Shown here piece after piece: positions 63,180 through 64,000 of a stretch of DNA of 64,000 nt. The notes below the pieces were generated by a model. It had not been told where the DNA came from and ran no database searches. It saw nothing but the letters and a program-made list of their open reading frames with translations. Position numbers and translations under genes: made by a program. This DNA is from Streptomyces sp. man185 (GTDB taxonomy: Bacteria > Actinomycetota > Actinomycetes > Streptomycetales > Streptomycetaceae). How positions within the stretch are numbered: position 1 is the first letter of the stretch; each line of letters begins with the position of its first letter. The stretch lies in the NCBI GenBank assembly GCA_002551355.1, contig NTHE01000003.1:62001-126000 (forward strand). Reading direction: 5' to 3'.

Positions 63180-63340
63180 AAACGAAGTGTGTGGTTCCGG
63201 GCCGCGGCAGCGCCTGGGCGCGACAGGACAGGTGTCAGCGCCACCGCGGCCCGGAGATCAGGGGGCCCTTCGTGCGGGCCGTGGCCCCGGGGGCGGACCG
63301 GCGATCATGGCCGGTCGCCCTTCACGGAGCCGGGGAGGGG

Positions 63341-64000
63341 TCAGACCTGGGCGCCGGACAGCCGCTCGACCGAGCGCAGCAGCGCCGAGTGGTCCAGGCC
63401 GCCGTCGCCCTGGGCGCGCAGCGAGGCGACCAGCTGGGCGACCACGCCGCCGACGGGCAGGGCCGCGCCGACGTTGCGGGCGGCGTCGGTCACGATGCCC
63501 ATGTCCTTGTGGTGCAGGTCGATCCGGAAGCCGGGGGCGAAGTCCCGCTTGAGGAAGTTGTCCTTCTTGCGGGTCAGCACGGTCGAGCCGGCGAGGCCAC
63601 CGTTGAGGACGTCCAGCGCGGCGGTGAGGTCGACCCCGGACTTCTCCAGGAAGACCACGGCTTCGGCGCAGGCCTGGATGTTGACCGCGACGATCAGCTG
63701 GTTGGCCGCCTTCACCGTCTGGCCGGAGCCGTGCGGGCCGCAGAGCACGATGGTCTTGCCGAGCGCGTCGAGGAGCGGCTTCGCGGCGTCGAAGTCCGCC
63801 TGCTCGCCGCCGACCATGATGGACAGAACCGCCTCGATGGCGCCGGCCTCGCCGCCGGAGACCGGCGCGTCCAGGACCCGGATGCCCTTCTCGGTCGCGT
63901 TCTTGGCGAGGTCCACGGAGGTCTGCGGGGTGATGGAGGACATGTCCACCAGCAGCGCGCCGCGCTTCGCGTTCTCCAGGATGCCGTCGGGGCCGTAGGC
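63341..64000 (-). CDS. 2-hydroxy-3-oxopropionate (tartronate semialdehyde) reductase, 5' partial
   Basis: C-terminal 219 codons of a beta-hydroxyacid dehydrogenase, open to the window end, so the start and the Rossmann domain are missing. Substrate loop DAPVSGGEAGAIEAVLSIMVGG and catalytic Lys in GSGQTVKAANQL are typical of GlxR/GarR. The enzyme reduces tartronate semialdehyde, the Gcl product, to glycerate. On the opposite strand to gcl with the catalase between them. Confidence 0.9.
   Translation of the reverse strand, partial: AYGPDGILENAKRGALLVDMSSITPQTSVDLAKNATEKGIRVLDAPVSGGEAGAIEAVLSIMVGGEQADFDAAKPLLDALGKTIVLCGPHGSGQTVKAANQLIVAVNIQACAEAVVFLEKSGVDLTAALDVLNGGLAGSTVLTRKKDNFLKRDFAPGFRIDLHHKDMGIVTDAARNVGAALPVGGVVAQLVASLRAQGDGGLDHSALLRSVERLSGAQV

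Overview
The window is high-GC (roughly 70% or more) chromosomal DNA from a Streptomyces-like actinomycete. The evidence is dense GC-rich coding on both strands, frequent GTG starts, many ATGA/GTGA stop-start overlaps, an RNase Sa-type secreted ribonuclease, DUF2637 and F420/deazaflavin-type proteins, a CxxC zinc ROK regulator, and large secreted hydrolases. I saw no tRNA, rRNA, CRISPR array, transposase or phage gene.

Layout. 1-920: 3' end of a PoxB-like ThDP enzyme. 0.9-9.2 kb: GH38 alpha-mannosidase, secreted RNase Sa-like ribonuclease, an RsbW-like ATPase, a DUF2637 membrane protein, an FhuF-like ferric reductase with an iron box, a GntR regulator and a repeat-rich helical protein. 9.4-18.3 kb: purine catabolism, with a PucR regulator divergent from a five-gene operon (xanthine dehydrogenase FAD, Fe-S and Mo subunits, an AzgA-type purine permease, an XdhC maturation factor). 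18.4-25.8 kb: a 1254-residue secreted subtilase, a DUF3626 protein, an unknown protein and a secreted peptidoglycan amidase with a terminator-bearing leader. 25.8-31 kb: nitroreductase/TetR divergon, a deazaflavin oxidoreductase, and an orphan ACP-ketosynthase-hydrolase operon. 31-33.5 kb: a secreted NucH/ExeM-type nuclease.

33.7-45.3 kb is the most distinctive part. A ROK regulator and a seven-gene operon (flavin reductase, SsuA-like lipoprotein, permease, ATPase, NtaA/DmoA-type flavin monooxygenase, fused two-half ABC exporter, aldo/keto reductase) are each preceded by a near-identical promoter and a short cysteine-containing reading frame that appears to be translated leaderless. This looks like cysteine-attenuated organosulfur scavenging, with import, oxidative desulfurisation, aldehyde reduction and export encoded together.

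45.3-57.7 kb: GH5 endoglucanase, VOC protein, MFS pump plus CPWA-type thiol transferase, an EamA-like transporter, a winged-helix protein, a GAF-LuxR regulator divergent from two acyl-CoA synthetases, and small genes. 57.8-64 kb: glyoxylate carboligase with a strong promoter and tandem operator, a frameshifted alpha/beta hydrolase, a TetR regulator, a long inverted repeat, a catalase, and tartronate semialdehyde reductase (cut by the window end). The two ends of the window therefore carry the start (xanthine dehydrogenase) and the end (glyoxylate to glycerate) of the purine/allantoin route.

All functional calls come from reading motifs and protein resemblance by eye. No database search was run.
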